Source: Candidatus Gastranaerophilales bacterium
GTDB taxonomy: Bacteria > Cyanobacteriota > Vampirovibrionia > Gastranaerophilales > Gastranaerophilaceae
Assembly (NCBI GenBank): GCA_900752845.1
Contig: CAADWU010000077.1
Location: forward strand, 1-64,000
Length of the DNA: 64,000 bases
Direction: 5' to 3'
Both the position numbers and the translations under genes were made by a program. Positions within the stretch are counted from its first letter, which is position 1. Each line of letters opens with the position of its first letter. A model generated the notes under the pieces. It had not been told where the DNA came from. It ran no database searches and saw only the letters and a program-made list of their open reading frames with translations. Shown here piece by piece: positions 15,872 to 23,413 of this stretch.

Positions 15872-16674
15872 TTAGTATGTCATTTCCCAGTTGTCATTTA
15901 AGATTTTGCCGAAACATCCGTGCCAGCTTCCTCCATTATTGCTTGTACAAACTGCATAATTTGTATTGCGTTCATCTTTTGTCATCGGCGCTTTATTGTC
16001 AGTTGTATGGTCATTGTCATCAATTAAACCGTTATTATATAAATATATAGGGAACAAATCTCTGCCAACAATATTAGGTCCTTTTTGCCCGTTTATATCA
16101 ACATAAAGTTCACACAGCACATCACTGTTTGGTCTGTAACTTATACCAATTGATGCGCCGCTTGCGATTACATAGTGGGTTCTTGGCGTATACCAGGATG
16201 TTACGGTTGTACCTGAAAGTTTTTTATAAACTCCCGCTGCAGGAAAACATGGAGTTCTGTCAGAACCGCATTTTTGAACAACTTTAAAATGGTCTTCAAT
16301 AAAACTTTCTGCTGCTGCTTGAGTGGACAATCCTGCTTCTTTCAAATTAATTGCATTTCTTTCTGTCTGATATTGAACAGCAGCCTGTGAAAGTTCGTTG
16401 TAGACTTTGTGCAGTTGTGTAACATAAGATTGCCTTTGATAATTTTGCATCAAAGACGGAACAGTCATTGCAGAAACAACTCCTATAATGCCTAAAGTTA
16501 CTAAAACTTCGGCTAGAGTAAATGCAGACTCATTTCCATAATAACAGCGCTTCTTCTTAAATAAAACAAAATTTTTAAAAAATTTGTAAAAACGCCCCTT
16601 AAAAGCTCTTTCCGATATATCTACGTACGTAGTACCGGGGGGGGGGCACCCCTTAATGCCCTTGACTTAATCAT
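15872..16674 (-). CDS. Prepilin-like protein, phase-variable; out of frame in this sequence
   Basis: The start ATG 16674 has AAGGAGG seven bases upstream. The leader reads MIKSRALRGAPPP, then a C10 tract (16646-16637 on the coding strand) throws it into a TAG stop at 16623-16621. With one more C (11) the frame continues for about 30 basic/aromatic residues into SA|FTLAEVLVTLGIIGVV, a prepilin peptidase site and pilin helix. It then runs to the end (YVDINGQKGPN motif; several Cys). In the pilin frame there is no ATG, GTG or TTG upstream of the helix; the only in-frame ATG (16468) is inside it. Expression therefore depends on tract length. The gene is probably a minor pilin/pseudopilin. Confidence 0.75.
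16637..16659 (+). repeat. G10 tract plus conserved flank, pilin element copy 1
   Basis: G10 (16637-16646) followed by CACCCCTTAATGC. The flank differs by one base from copy 2 (47552-47574) and is similar to copy 3 (51636-51657). It lies in the leader peptide of the prepilin gene. Confidence 0.8.
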
Positions 16675-16735
16675 TTTCAGCCTCCTTTTTTTATCCTCTT
16701 TGCCGACAATCATCGGATTTTCTATATCATTGCCA

Positions 16736-16758
16736 GAGGCTAAAGCCTCATTTTTTTT
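16736..16758 (+). terminator. Hairpin with T-tract
   Basis: GAGGC TAAA GCCTC followed by eight Ts on the + strand, between rarA and the prepilin gene (both minus). No + strand gene feeds into it; it may end antisense transcription through the prepilin leader or be incidental. The rest of 16675-16862 holds only the prepilin Shine-Dalgarno. Confidence 0.35.
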
Positions 16759-16862
16759 GCCATGTTAAACAATGTTCGTGAAATTTTTTATTGCTTCTTG
16801 AAGAAATATATGCTTCTTTTATAATATTATAACACTTTGGCTGAGTATTTTCAATATGCGTA

Positions 16863-18095
16863 TTAATTTGTATATTTGCGGTTAATAAGTTCATCGGGAA
16901 GAAACTGCTGTTTAACGTCAGGAGCATTATGCGAGTAAACATAACCTATTCCGAAACCGTAGTTTTTTGCATCTTTATAATGTGCATCACGCAGATGCAG
17001 TGGAGGAGGAAAATCTTTTCCTGTTTCAATATCATGCAGTGCAGCATCAATTGCCATGATTGTTTCATTTGATTTTGGCGCACGTGCAACATAAATTACA
17101 GCCTGAGCAAGCGGTATTCTTCCTTCTGGCAGACCGAGAAGTTCGACTGCTTTATATGCGTTAATTGCGACATTTAAAGCGTTAGGATCAGCATTACCTA
17201 CGTCTTCTGCAGAGCATGTTATAAGTCTTCTTGCAATAAATCTCGGGTCCTCGCCTGCCGCAATCATTTTGGCAAGATAATATATTGCCGCATCAGGATC
17301 AGAACCACGCAAACTTTTTTGAAAAGCTGAGGCACAATCGTAATGTTCCTGCTGAGAGTATCTTGTGTTGCGTTTCTGACAGATTTCTTCGATAATTTTT
17401 ACTGTTAAATTCCTTCTGTTCTCTTTTAAATCACTTGCAAAATAAGCGTTTTCAACGACATTTAGCGCATATCTTGCATCGCCTCTTGCAAGGTTAATGA
17501 TAAAATCTATTGCGCCTGTTTCGCAATCCATAGGAAGATAATTTTTAGCAAGGTATGCAAAACCTTTTTTTATAATTTTTTCCATACTGTTGTCGTCAAT
17601 AGAGTTCAATCTTACAACCTGAACTCTTGATAATAGAGCAGGAACAACCTGAAAAGACGGATTTTCGGTTGTAGAACCTATAAGAAACAACGTTCCGTTT
17701 TCAAGATGAGGTAAAAGCGCATCCTGCTGTGTTTTTGAATACCTGTGAATTTCATCAATAAATAAAATAGTTTTTGAGCCGCTTCTGAGAGCATTTTTGG
17801 CACTTTCAACAGCTTCTTTTATCTCTTTAACGCCTGAGGTTACAGCTGAAATCTCAATAAAATTTGCACTTGTTTTTGTTGCAATAAGCCTTGCAAGTGT
17901 TGTTTTTCCGCAGCCGGGAGTTCCCCAGAAAATCAATGAGAAAAGTCTGTTTGTTTTTAACAGATTTAAAATAGGACTGTTTGGCGAAACAACATTACTC
18001 TGTCCTAAAAAATCCTCAAGAGTTTTCGGGCGTAATATCTCAGCAAGCGGTATTTGCTTATTTTGATTTTCAAGTTCCGTAAATAAATTATTCAT
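16863..18095 (-). CDS. rarA: Replication-associated recombination protein A (MgsA/RarA)
   Basis: A 410-residue AAA+ ATPase that acts at stalled replication forks. Walker A is GTPGCGKTT (about residues 57-65), Walker B is ILFIDEIHR, and sensor 1 lies in LIGSTTENPSF. The RarA-specific C-terminal part includes RGSDPDAAIYYLAKMIAAGEDP and the tetramerisation/MgsA_C segment with HNAPDVKQQFLPDEL. Full length. It is monocistronic, with a TGC-TACAAT box six bases before the ATG and no Shine-Dalgarno. Confidence 0.95.
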   Translation of the reverse strand: MNNLFTELENQNKQIPLAEILRPKTLEDFLGQSNVVSPNSPILNLLKTNRLFSLIFWGTPGCGKTTLARLIATKTSANFIEISAVTSGVKEIKEAVESAKNALRSGSKTILFIDEIHRYSKTQQDALLPHLENGTLFLIGSTTENPSFQVVPALLSRVQVVRLNSIDDNSMEKIIKKGFAYLAKNYLPMDCETGAIDFIINLARGDARYALNVVENAYFASDLKENRRNLTVKIIEEICQKRNTRYSQQEHYDCASAFQKSLRGSDPDAAIYYLAKMIAAGEDPRFIARRLITCSAEDVGNADPNALNVAINAYKAVELLGLPEGRIPLAQAVIYVARAPKSNETIMAIDAALHDIETGKDFPPPLHLRDAHYKDAKNYGFGIGYVYSHNAPDVKQQFLPDELINRKYTN

Positions 18096-18101
18096 AGTAT
18101 A

Positions 18102-18110
18102 ATTGTAGCA
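18102..18110 (-). promoter_or_regulatory. Extended -10 promoter of rarA, leaderless
   Basis: TGC (18110-18108) and TACAAT (18107-18102), then six bases, then ATG 18095. The opposite strand carries TATAAT (18098-18103) that can serve the divergent solute-binding gene. Confidence 0.6.
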
Positions 18111-18130
18111 TTAAACAGCAGAGGTGTCGA

Positions 18131-19357
18131 ATGAAAAAAATTTTTTCTCTTTTATTGTTAACCATTATACTTATAACAGGTGTGTTTTTTCTTACCAAAA
18201 ATAAGAACATTGTTGATGATAATGAGGTGATTTTTTGGACTTTGCAAATGAATGATTTTGCTCCTTATATTACAGGTGTAATCTCGGAATTTGAAAAAGA
18301 AAATCCTGAAATTAAGATTAAATGGATTGATGTTCCGTTCTCGGAAGGAGAAAAAAGAACTCTTGCCTCTGTGTTAAGCGACAATCCGCCTGACTTGATA
18401 AACCTGAACCCTGATTTTACGGCACTTTTAGCTCAGCGTGGGGCATTATACGAGATTGAAGAAAAGTATATAGAACAATATAATTCTGAAATTACAAATG
18501 CTTTAAAATATAACGACAAACTTTATTCATTACCCTGGTATGCAACATCTGCCGTTACCATTTACAATAAAGAACTTGTATCAAAAGCCGGAGTTAAGCT
18601 GCCTGGAACTTATGAAGATTTAGCGGATATTGCGCCTGCTGTGCATCAAAAAACTGGAGCGTATATTATGCTTCCGAATATTACCGAAAATGATACGATG
18701 ATTAAAATCTTGAATAAATATGGCGTGACATCGCACAACATTAATTCTGATGAGTCAGTTGAAATTTTTGATTATTTTAAAAACTTATACGAGAATGACC
18801 TAATTCCTAAAGAGTCTATAACCCAAACTCACAGAGAAGCACTTGAAAAGTATATGGCTGAAAAAATAGTGTTTTTTCAAGCAGGAGCAAACTTTTTGAA
18901 TATGATTAAAGAAAATGCTCCTTCAACGTATACAAAAACTGATGTTGCACCGCAAATAACAGGAAAACTCGGACAAAACGACTTTTCTTTGATGAATTTT
19001 GTTATTCCTGCACGTGCAAAACACAAACAGGAAGCTTTGAAGTTTGCTCTGTTTTTGACTAACGATAAAAACCAGCTTGAACTTGCAAAACTTACAAATG
19101 TTCTTGCGGTAAATCAAAAAACTTTAAACAATGAATTTTATACAAAATACGATGAGAATGACTTAACAGCAAAAGCTCGTGTAATCAGTGCAAAACAGCT
19201 TAATAAAATAAATCCTGTTATGGTAACCGAACGCAATCAAAAAGAAATTAATACAATAGTAAATACAGCTGTCCAGCAGATATTGCTAAACAAAAACACC
19301 ACCAAGAAAATTCTTGATGATGTTTCAAATAAAATTAAGTTAATGGAAGAAAATTAG
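18131..19357 (+). CDS. Extracellular solute-binding protein, family 1 (sugar ABC type)
   Basis: A 408-residue protein. An N-terminal membrane anchor or uncleaved signal (about residues 4-22) has no lipobox cysteine. The mature part has the sugar-binding fold: ISEFEKENPEIKIKWIDVPFSEGEKR, then NPPDLINLNPDF, LYSLPWYATSAVTIYNKEL (the hinge), and a helical C-terminal lobe. It would deliver sugar or an oligosaccharide to an ABC permease, but no permease or ATPase gene is adjacent, so it is an orphan. GAGGTG precedes the ATG. The last four bases overlap the stop of the convergent gene. Confidence 0.85.
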   Translation: MKKIFSLLLLTIILITGVFFLTKNKNIVDDNEVIFWTLQMNDFAPYITGVISEFEKENPEIKIKWIDVPFSEGEKRTLASVLSDNPPDLINLNPDFTALLAQRGALYEIEEKYIEQYNSEITNALKYNDKLYSLPWYATSAVTIYNKELVSKAGVKLPGTYEDLADIAPAVHQKTGAYIMLPNITENDTMIKILNKYGVTSHNINSDESVEIFDYFKNLYENDLIPKESITQTHREALEKYMAEKIVFFQAGANFLNMIKENAPSTYTKTDVAPQITGKLGQNDFSLMNFVIPARAKHKQEALKFALFLTNDKNQLELAKLTNVLAVNQKTLNNEFYTKYDENDLTAKARVISAKQLNKINPVMVTERNQKEINTIVNTAVQQILLNKNTTKKILDDVSNKIKLMEEN

Positions 19358-19812
19358 CACCAGAAGCCACGTGGTCCGAACAGCGACGGTCCTCCGAACA
19401 TAAATCCGCTGCTGCATCCGCAGCCTCCGCCGAAAAAGCTGCCGCCCCACATTCCCATTCCGCCTCCATATATCATAGAAGGCATCATGTAAGGACTGTA
19501 TCCGCATCCGAAAATTCCAAACGGAGAAGTAAGCATCGAAGCACCGATAAGCCCCATTGTACCTCTGTAATTCGCTTCGGGAGTTCCGTATCCGGCTGCC
19601 GAATTAACAGCATATCCCAGATAACTTCCGCTTCTGTCACGAATATCTTTTGCCGCTTCATTTCTTATTGCGCCGTTCATAACATTAAAGCCAAAGCCCA
19701 TTAAAGCATCACCCGTATTGGCGCCTCTGTTTTTTGCGTCAACATAACCAAGTGTACTGCCCATAAGTGCATTAACATTGCTAAGTGCATAAATAGCGTT
19801 GTCTAAACCCAT
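19354..19812 (-). CDS. Gly/Met/Phe-rich protein of unknown function
   Basis: A 152-residue protein. The first 85 residues are ordinary (helical, SNVNALMGSTLGYVDAKNRG), with GRNTG-like spacing. The last 60 are dominated by Gly, Met, Phe, Ser and Cys (YGGGMGMWGGSFFGGGCGC), a low-complexity tail ending in WC. There is no signal peptide. No family is recognised; such tails can mediate assembly or surface coating. It overlaps the convergent solute-binding gene by four bases. Only a weak Shine-Dalgarno (GAGAG) precedes it. Confidence 0.5.
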   Translation of the reverse strand: MGLDNAIYALSNVNALMGSTLGYVDAKNRGANTGDALMGFGFNVMNGAIRNEAAKDIRDRSGSYLGYAVNSAAGYGTPEANYRGTMGLIGASMLTSPFGIFGCGYSPYMMPSMIYGGGMGMWGGSFFGGGCGCSSGFMFGGPSLFGPRGFWC

Positions 19813-19986
19813 AATATTCTCTCATATTTATATACTTGTATATATATAAAGTATATTCTTTTGCAAAAATTGCATGATTTTACTCCAATGTAAAGTATTG
19901 TAACAACATATCTTAAACTCTTAAAGTTTGAAGGGTTTATAGCCGAAAACAATAATAAGGAAAGTTTTAAAAAGGGATTTGAAAAT

Positions 19987-20484
19987 ATGGCAATGAGCGT
20001 TTACAATGCACAATACAAATTAGGGATTGATACAACAACTTTAAAAGAAGTTTCAAATGAAATCTTAAAACGTGCTGCTGAAAAAAACAGCCAATATAAG
20101 ACTTCATCATCATCTAATAATATTTTCAAATCTGCTGATATCGGATTGGATTTATACAAAGGCAATATTGATACAAAAGTTGCACGTCAAATTGCTATGA
20201 ACAATTCAGGTTTGCAAATTCAATTAAATCAGGAAGTTTTACAATCTATTCAATATTTGAATACTAAAGCTGCACAAAATGTTCAGAAAAATGTTGAAGG
20301 TAAAATTACCGTTGCACTTAATGAAGGTGTCGGAAATACTCAAAAAACCGAAAATGCACCGAAATTCAACAGCATTATAAGTTTAGGTGCAGGCAAAGAT
20401 AAAAACGGTTCAGCACCTTCATACAAAGGTGAATTCCTGTTTATCAAAAAAGACAAGGAAAATGAAGAAGCTGCAGCAGCTTAA
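19987..20484 (+). CDS. Uncharacterised helical protein
   Basis: A 165-residue protein not recognised. The N-terminus (MAMSVYNAQYKLGIDTTTLKEVSNEILKR) and central part (NSGLQIQLNQEVLQSIQYLN) look helical. The end is Lys/Glu/Ala-rich. There is no signal or membrane segment. The gene has AAAGGG about 11 bases before the ATG and a 174-bp upstream region containing TTGTAACA. Neighbours are also unknowns, so no role can be inferred. Confidence 0.5.
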   Translation: MAMSVYNAQYKLGIDTTTLKEVSNEILKRAAEKNSQYKTSSSSNNIFKSADIGLDLYKGNIDTKVARQIAMNNSGLQIQLNQEVLQSIQYLNTKAAQNVQKNVEGKITVALNEGVGNTQKTENAPKFNSIISLGAGKDKNGSAPSYKGEFLFIKKDKENEEAAAA

Positions 20485-20497
20485 TAAGAATATAAGA

Positions 20498-20905
20498 TTA
20501 TTTATCTTCTTTTAATTCTTTAGCAATGTTATAAAATTCTTCTTCAAGCTCTTTTTCGGCGTTTTCACGTTTATCGTCATCTTTTTGCTGTTGATTTTTA
20601 TGCTTGCGAGAGTTTTCTTCCTGGTTTTCTTTTTGCGAAAGAGCTTTTTTGCGTTCGTTAATAACGTTAGCCACGTTCATCATGGCAAGAGAGTTTAAAG
20701 TAGCACGTAAAACCGCACTTCTGTCAGTATATTTTTCACTTTCTTTAGATTCTTCTTCGTCTTCTCTATTTCTTTGCGAAAAGTATTCTCCGCCCTGTCC
20801 CATTTTATCATCCTGAGTTTTGGCAGCAGTACCTGAAATATCTCCGCTTTTGAAGTTAAAAGAGCCTCCGATTCCGAAAAATCCGGCTGATCTGTTATCG
20901 ACCAT
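20498..20905 (-). CDS. Uncharacterised charged protein
   Basis: A 135-residue protein with a Gly/Phe-rich N-terminus (SAGFFGIGGSFNFKSG), a short hydrophobic helix in the middle (VLRATLNSLAMMNVANVI) and a very charged Lys/Glu/Gln C-terminal half, probably coiled coil. It is convergent with the preceding gene with a 13-bp gap. AGAGGG lies seven bases before the ATG. No domain is recognised. Confidence 0.5.
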   Translation of the reverse strand: MVDNRSAGFFGIGGSFNFKSGDISGTAAKTQDDKMGQGGEYFSQRNREDEEESKESEKYTDRSAVLRATLNSLAMMNVANVINERKKALSQKENQEENSRKHKNQQQKDDDKRENAEKELEEEFYNIAKELKEDK

Positions 20906-21066
20906 ACTTTAACCCTCTATGTGTTTATACTATCTCGTGATTATAGTACCAGATTGCATGTTATATTAACTCGTCTGAATGGATTATTTTGCTATTATGT
21001 TAATAAATATTTACATGGGGAATGCTGTAGTATTAACTGTCCATATCCCTGCAAATGTGATTGTAT

Positions 21067-21095
21067 ATTGAAAAAAACGGGTATATATGTTATTA
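21067..21095 (+). promoter_or_regulatory. Predicted promoter of the prepilin gene at 21126
   Basis: TTGAAA (21067-21072), a 17-bp spacer and TATTAT (21090-21095). The 21-base-later start region has AAAGGA before ATG 21126. Confidence 0.5.
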
Positions 21096-21125
21096 TAAAA
21101 ATAGAATAATTATGAAAGGATGTTT

Positions 21126-21833
21126 ATGAGAAGATTTAAAGGTTTTACGCTTACAGAACTGATGGTCGCTTTAGCTGTAATCGGTATCCTTGTTGCGGTT
21201 GTTACCCCTGCTATTATGAAGACAAGACCTAATAAAAATAAAATGATGGTTAAAAAAACATTCTACACAACAGAGCAGATTGTTGCAAACCTGATAAATG
21301 ATGCAAGACTTTATCCCGATATGAGAGAAGCCTGCGATGCAAAATTTGCAGAGAATAACCCCGGTGTTGATGCTAATTCTATATATTGCGCATGGGGTTT
21401 TGATTATACTAATGAAGCTATTTATGATGGTGAAAAATTTAGCGGCGGCAAAAAGTTCATGGGATTGTTTGCAAGCGGTTTAAATATCTCAAAAACTGAT
21501 GATTGTTCTAATGATATATGTTCTGTAATCTATACTACCGACGGTGTAAGATGGGATTTAGCCGGTACTGATGGAGCTTGGACACCTGAAGTTACAAGTG
21601 GTCCCAAAAATGCAGGTATCGGATATATTATTATAGACGTAAACGGCGATGATGCTCCAAATTGCAGAGAAGGCGGAGATGACGGTGAAGGCAATACTTG
21701 CGATGGAGATGCAGATGATTTCGACCGTTATGTAATTGATGTTTATGCAAACGGAAAATTAAATATTAATGCCGATGATGCAAAAGCCATTGAGTATGCT
21801 ACAATCAATACATCAATAAGAGATAATTTATAA
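21126..21833 (+). CDS. Type IV prepilin-like protein (no homopolymer tract)
   Basis: A protein of 235 residues from ATG 21126 (AAAGGA five bases upstream; the ATG at 21120 overlaps that site). A short basic leader MRRFKG is followed by the prepilin cleavage site G|FTLTELMVALAVIGILV with Glu at +5. The rest is an acidic globular domain with four or more Cys and an IIDVNGDDAPN segment like the other pilins here, plus an Asp-rich loop (DGDADDFDR) suited to calcium. It differs from the three tract-bearing pilins in having a normal short leader. It is probably a minor pilin, with rnpB directly downstream. Confidence 0.8.
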   Translation: MRRFKGFTLTELMVALAVIGILVAVVTPAIMKTRPNKNKMMVKKTFYTTEQIVANLINDARLYPDMREACDAKFAENNPGVDANSIYCAWGFDYTNEAIYDGEKFSGGKKFMGLFASGLNISKTDDCSNDICSVIYTTDGVRWDLAGTDGAWTPEVTSGPKNAGIGYIIIDVNGDDAPNCREGGDDGEGNTCDGDADDFDRYVIDVYANGKLNINADDAKAIEYATINTSIRDNL

Positions 21834-21834
21834 T

Positions 21835-22179
21835 AAAGTAATCGAATAATCGCGCTTGATTATTCAGGTGAGGAAAGTCCGTGCATTCAAGGACAGGCAG
21901 CCGGAGAAACTCCGGACGGTGTGAACCGGTGGAAAAGTGCCACAGAAAAGTTAACTGCCGATGGACAAAATTGTCACAGGCGATGGTGCAACGGTGAGGT
22001 AAGAGCTCACCTGCGTTTACCGAAAGGTAGCGGCAAGGTAAACCCCTGCAGAATGCAAGATTGAATTGAAGGCTATAAAGGCTGTCCGCCAACTTCAGAA
22101 AAATCGCTAGAGATTGGAAGTAATTCCAATACCAGACAGATGATTATTTAGAAACAGAACACGGCTTATGAGTTACTTT
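21835..22179 (+). ncRNA. rnpB: RNase P RNA, bacterial type A-like
   Basis: The core signatures are present: GAGGAAAGTCCGTGC (about 21871-21885), ACAGGCGATGG, and the 3' motif ACAGAACACGGCTTATG (about 22154-22170). P1 pairs AAAGTAA (21835-21841) with TTACTTT (22173-22179). This is the catalytic RNA that matures tRNA 5' ends. A strong terminator follows. The ends are set by the P1 helix and may be off by a few bases. Confidence 0.95.
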
Positions 22180-22195
22180 ATTTTAATAAAAAAAA

Positions 22196-22224
22196 AGACC
22201 GATTTATTTAAATCGGTCTTTTTT
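22196..22224. terminator. Terminator between rnpB and the PPIase gene
   Basis: AGACCGATTT/AAATCGGTCT stem with ATTT loop, A-run on the left and TTTTT on the right, so it can serve both convergent transcripts. Confidence 0.9.
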
Positions 22225-22239
22225 ACATTGAGTATTTAA

Positions 22240-23400
22240 TTATTTTTTCTTTGCTTTAGCTTTATCTTCAGCAGCTTGTTTAGCTTTTTTAGCTTCTTCT
22301 GCGCTGTTTTGGAAAGACTTTTGAACATCTTCTTTCATTGTTTTTGGGTTGTATTCAGGGTTAAGATATTCAATTTTAGCATTTTTCTTTAATGATTCTG
22401 TTAAATTGTCAATCATTTCTATTTGTTTTTGGTTTTCTAAATAGCCTTTGATATCATTTTTAACTTTTTCAAACGGATCCTGACCTGCTGCAGCTCTGTC
22501 AGTTACGTAAATAATGTGGTATCCGTATTGAGTTTTAACTACTTTGTCTGATACAGTGTTAGGTTTCATATCAAAAGCTGCTTTTGAAAATTCAGGAACC
22601 ATTTCTTTTGCTGCAAAGAAGCCTAAATCTCCGCCTTTGACTGCTGTAGTTGTATCATCAGAGTTTTCTTTAGCAAGTTTAGCAAATTGAGTAGGATCTT
22701 TTTTGATTTCTGCTAAAAGCTGGTTAGCTTTAGCTTCTTTTGCCTGCAATTCTTCGTTAACTTTAGCTTTTAATGCATCGCCTGCCAAATCTTTATTTTT
22801 TGCATCAGATTTTACGATTTCTTCAATTTCCTGAGGGTTAGCAGAGATTAAAATGTGTGATGCTCTTACTTTATCAGGATGTTTGAATTTGTTAATATTT
22901 TCATTGTAGAATTTTTTTGCTTCGGCATCAGAAACTGTAGAAGGTCCGAGTTCCTTAGCCAATTTTTTCATTTTCACTTCTTCTTTCAAGTCTTTTTTGA
23001 ATTGAGAAGCTGTAATTCCGTTTTGTTTTAACAAAGCATCAAGCTGTTCTTTTGAACCTAATTTGTCAATAATTTCTTTTACAGCATTGTCAACATCTTT
23101 GTTTGTAACTTCAATACCTCGTTTTGCAATTTCTTCATCAAGCAAAGTTTTTACAATAAGTTCATTGATTACTCTTTCTTTAATTAAAAGATAGATAAAG
23201 CTGTTTTTATCTTTTTTAACATCAATACCCATTGCTGCAAGCATTCCGCCGCCTGATTGTTTGTCAAACATTTGGTCAAATTGAGCTTGAGTAATTTTTT
23301 TGTCATTTACTTTTATAATTGCTTCCTGCGATTTTAAGCCGCAACCGGCAAATAATACAGCTGATACTGCCAAAGTTGCCAGTAATTTTTTAGCTCTCAT
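22240..23400 (-). CDS. Peptidyl-prolyl cis-trans isomerase lipoprotein (SurA/PrsA type)
   Basis: A 386-residue protein. The lipoprotein signal is MRAKKLLATLAVSAVLFAGC. A SurA/PrsA-like N-terminal helical domain follows (KITQAQFDQMFDKQSG...), then a parvulin rotamase domain at about residues 185-300 (VRASHILI, GGDLGFFAAKEMVPEFSKAAF, TQYGYHIIYV). The C-terminus is Lys/Ala-rich and coiled. It would fold exported proteins at the envelope. It lies 13 bp downstream of mfd in the same direction and is probably co-transcribed. Confidence 0.9.
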   Translation of the reverse strand: MRAKKLLATLAVSAVLFAGCGLKSQEAIIKVNDKKITQAQFDQMFDKQSGGGMLAAMGIDVKKDKNSFIYLLIKERVINELIVKTLLDEEIAKRGIEVTNKDVDNAVKEIIDKLGSKEQLDALLKQNGITASQFKKDLKEEVKMKKLAKELGPSTVSDAEAKKFYNENINKFKHPDKVRASHILISANPQEIEEIVKSDAKNKDLAGDALKAKVNEELQAKEAKANQLLAEIKKDPTQFAKLAKENSDDTTTAVKGGDLGFFAAKEMVPEFSKAAFDMKPNTVSDKVVKTQYGYHIIYVTDRAAAGQDPFEKVKNDIKGYLENQKQIEMIDNLTESLKKNAKIEYLNPEYNPKTMKEDVQKSFQNSAEEAKKAKQAAEDKAKAKKK

Positions 23401-23413
23401 AAGTCTCTCCTTT

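Noticed and set aside
20921..21109. Possible Cys-rich plus-strand ORF
   Set aside because: Poor ribosome site, unlike neighbouring codon use, and it overlaps the promoter of the prepilin gene.
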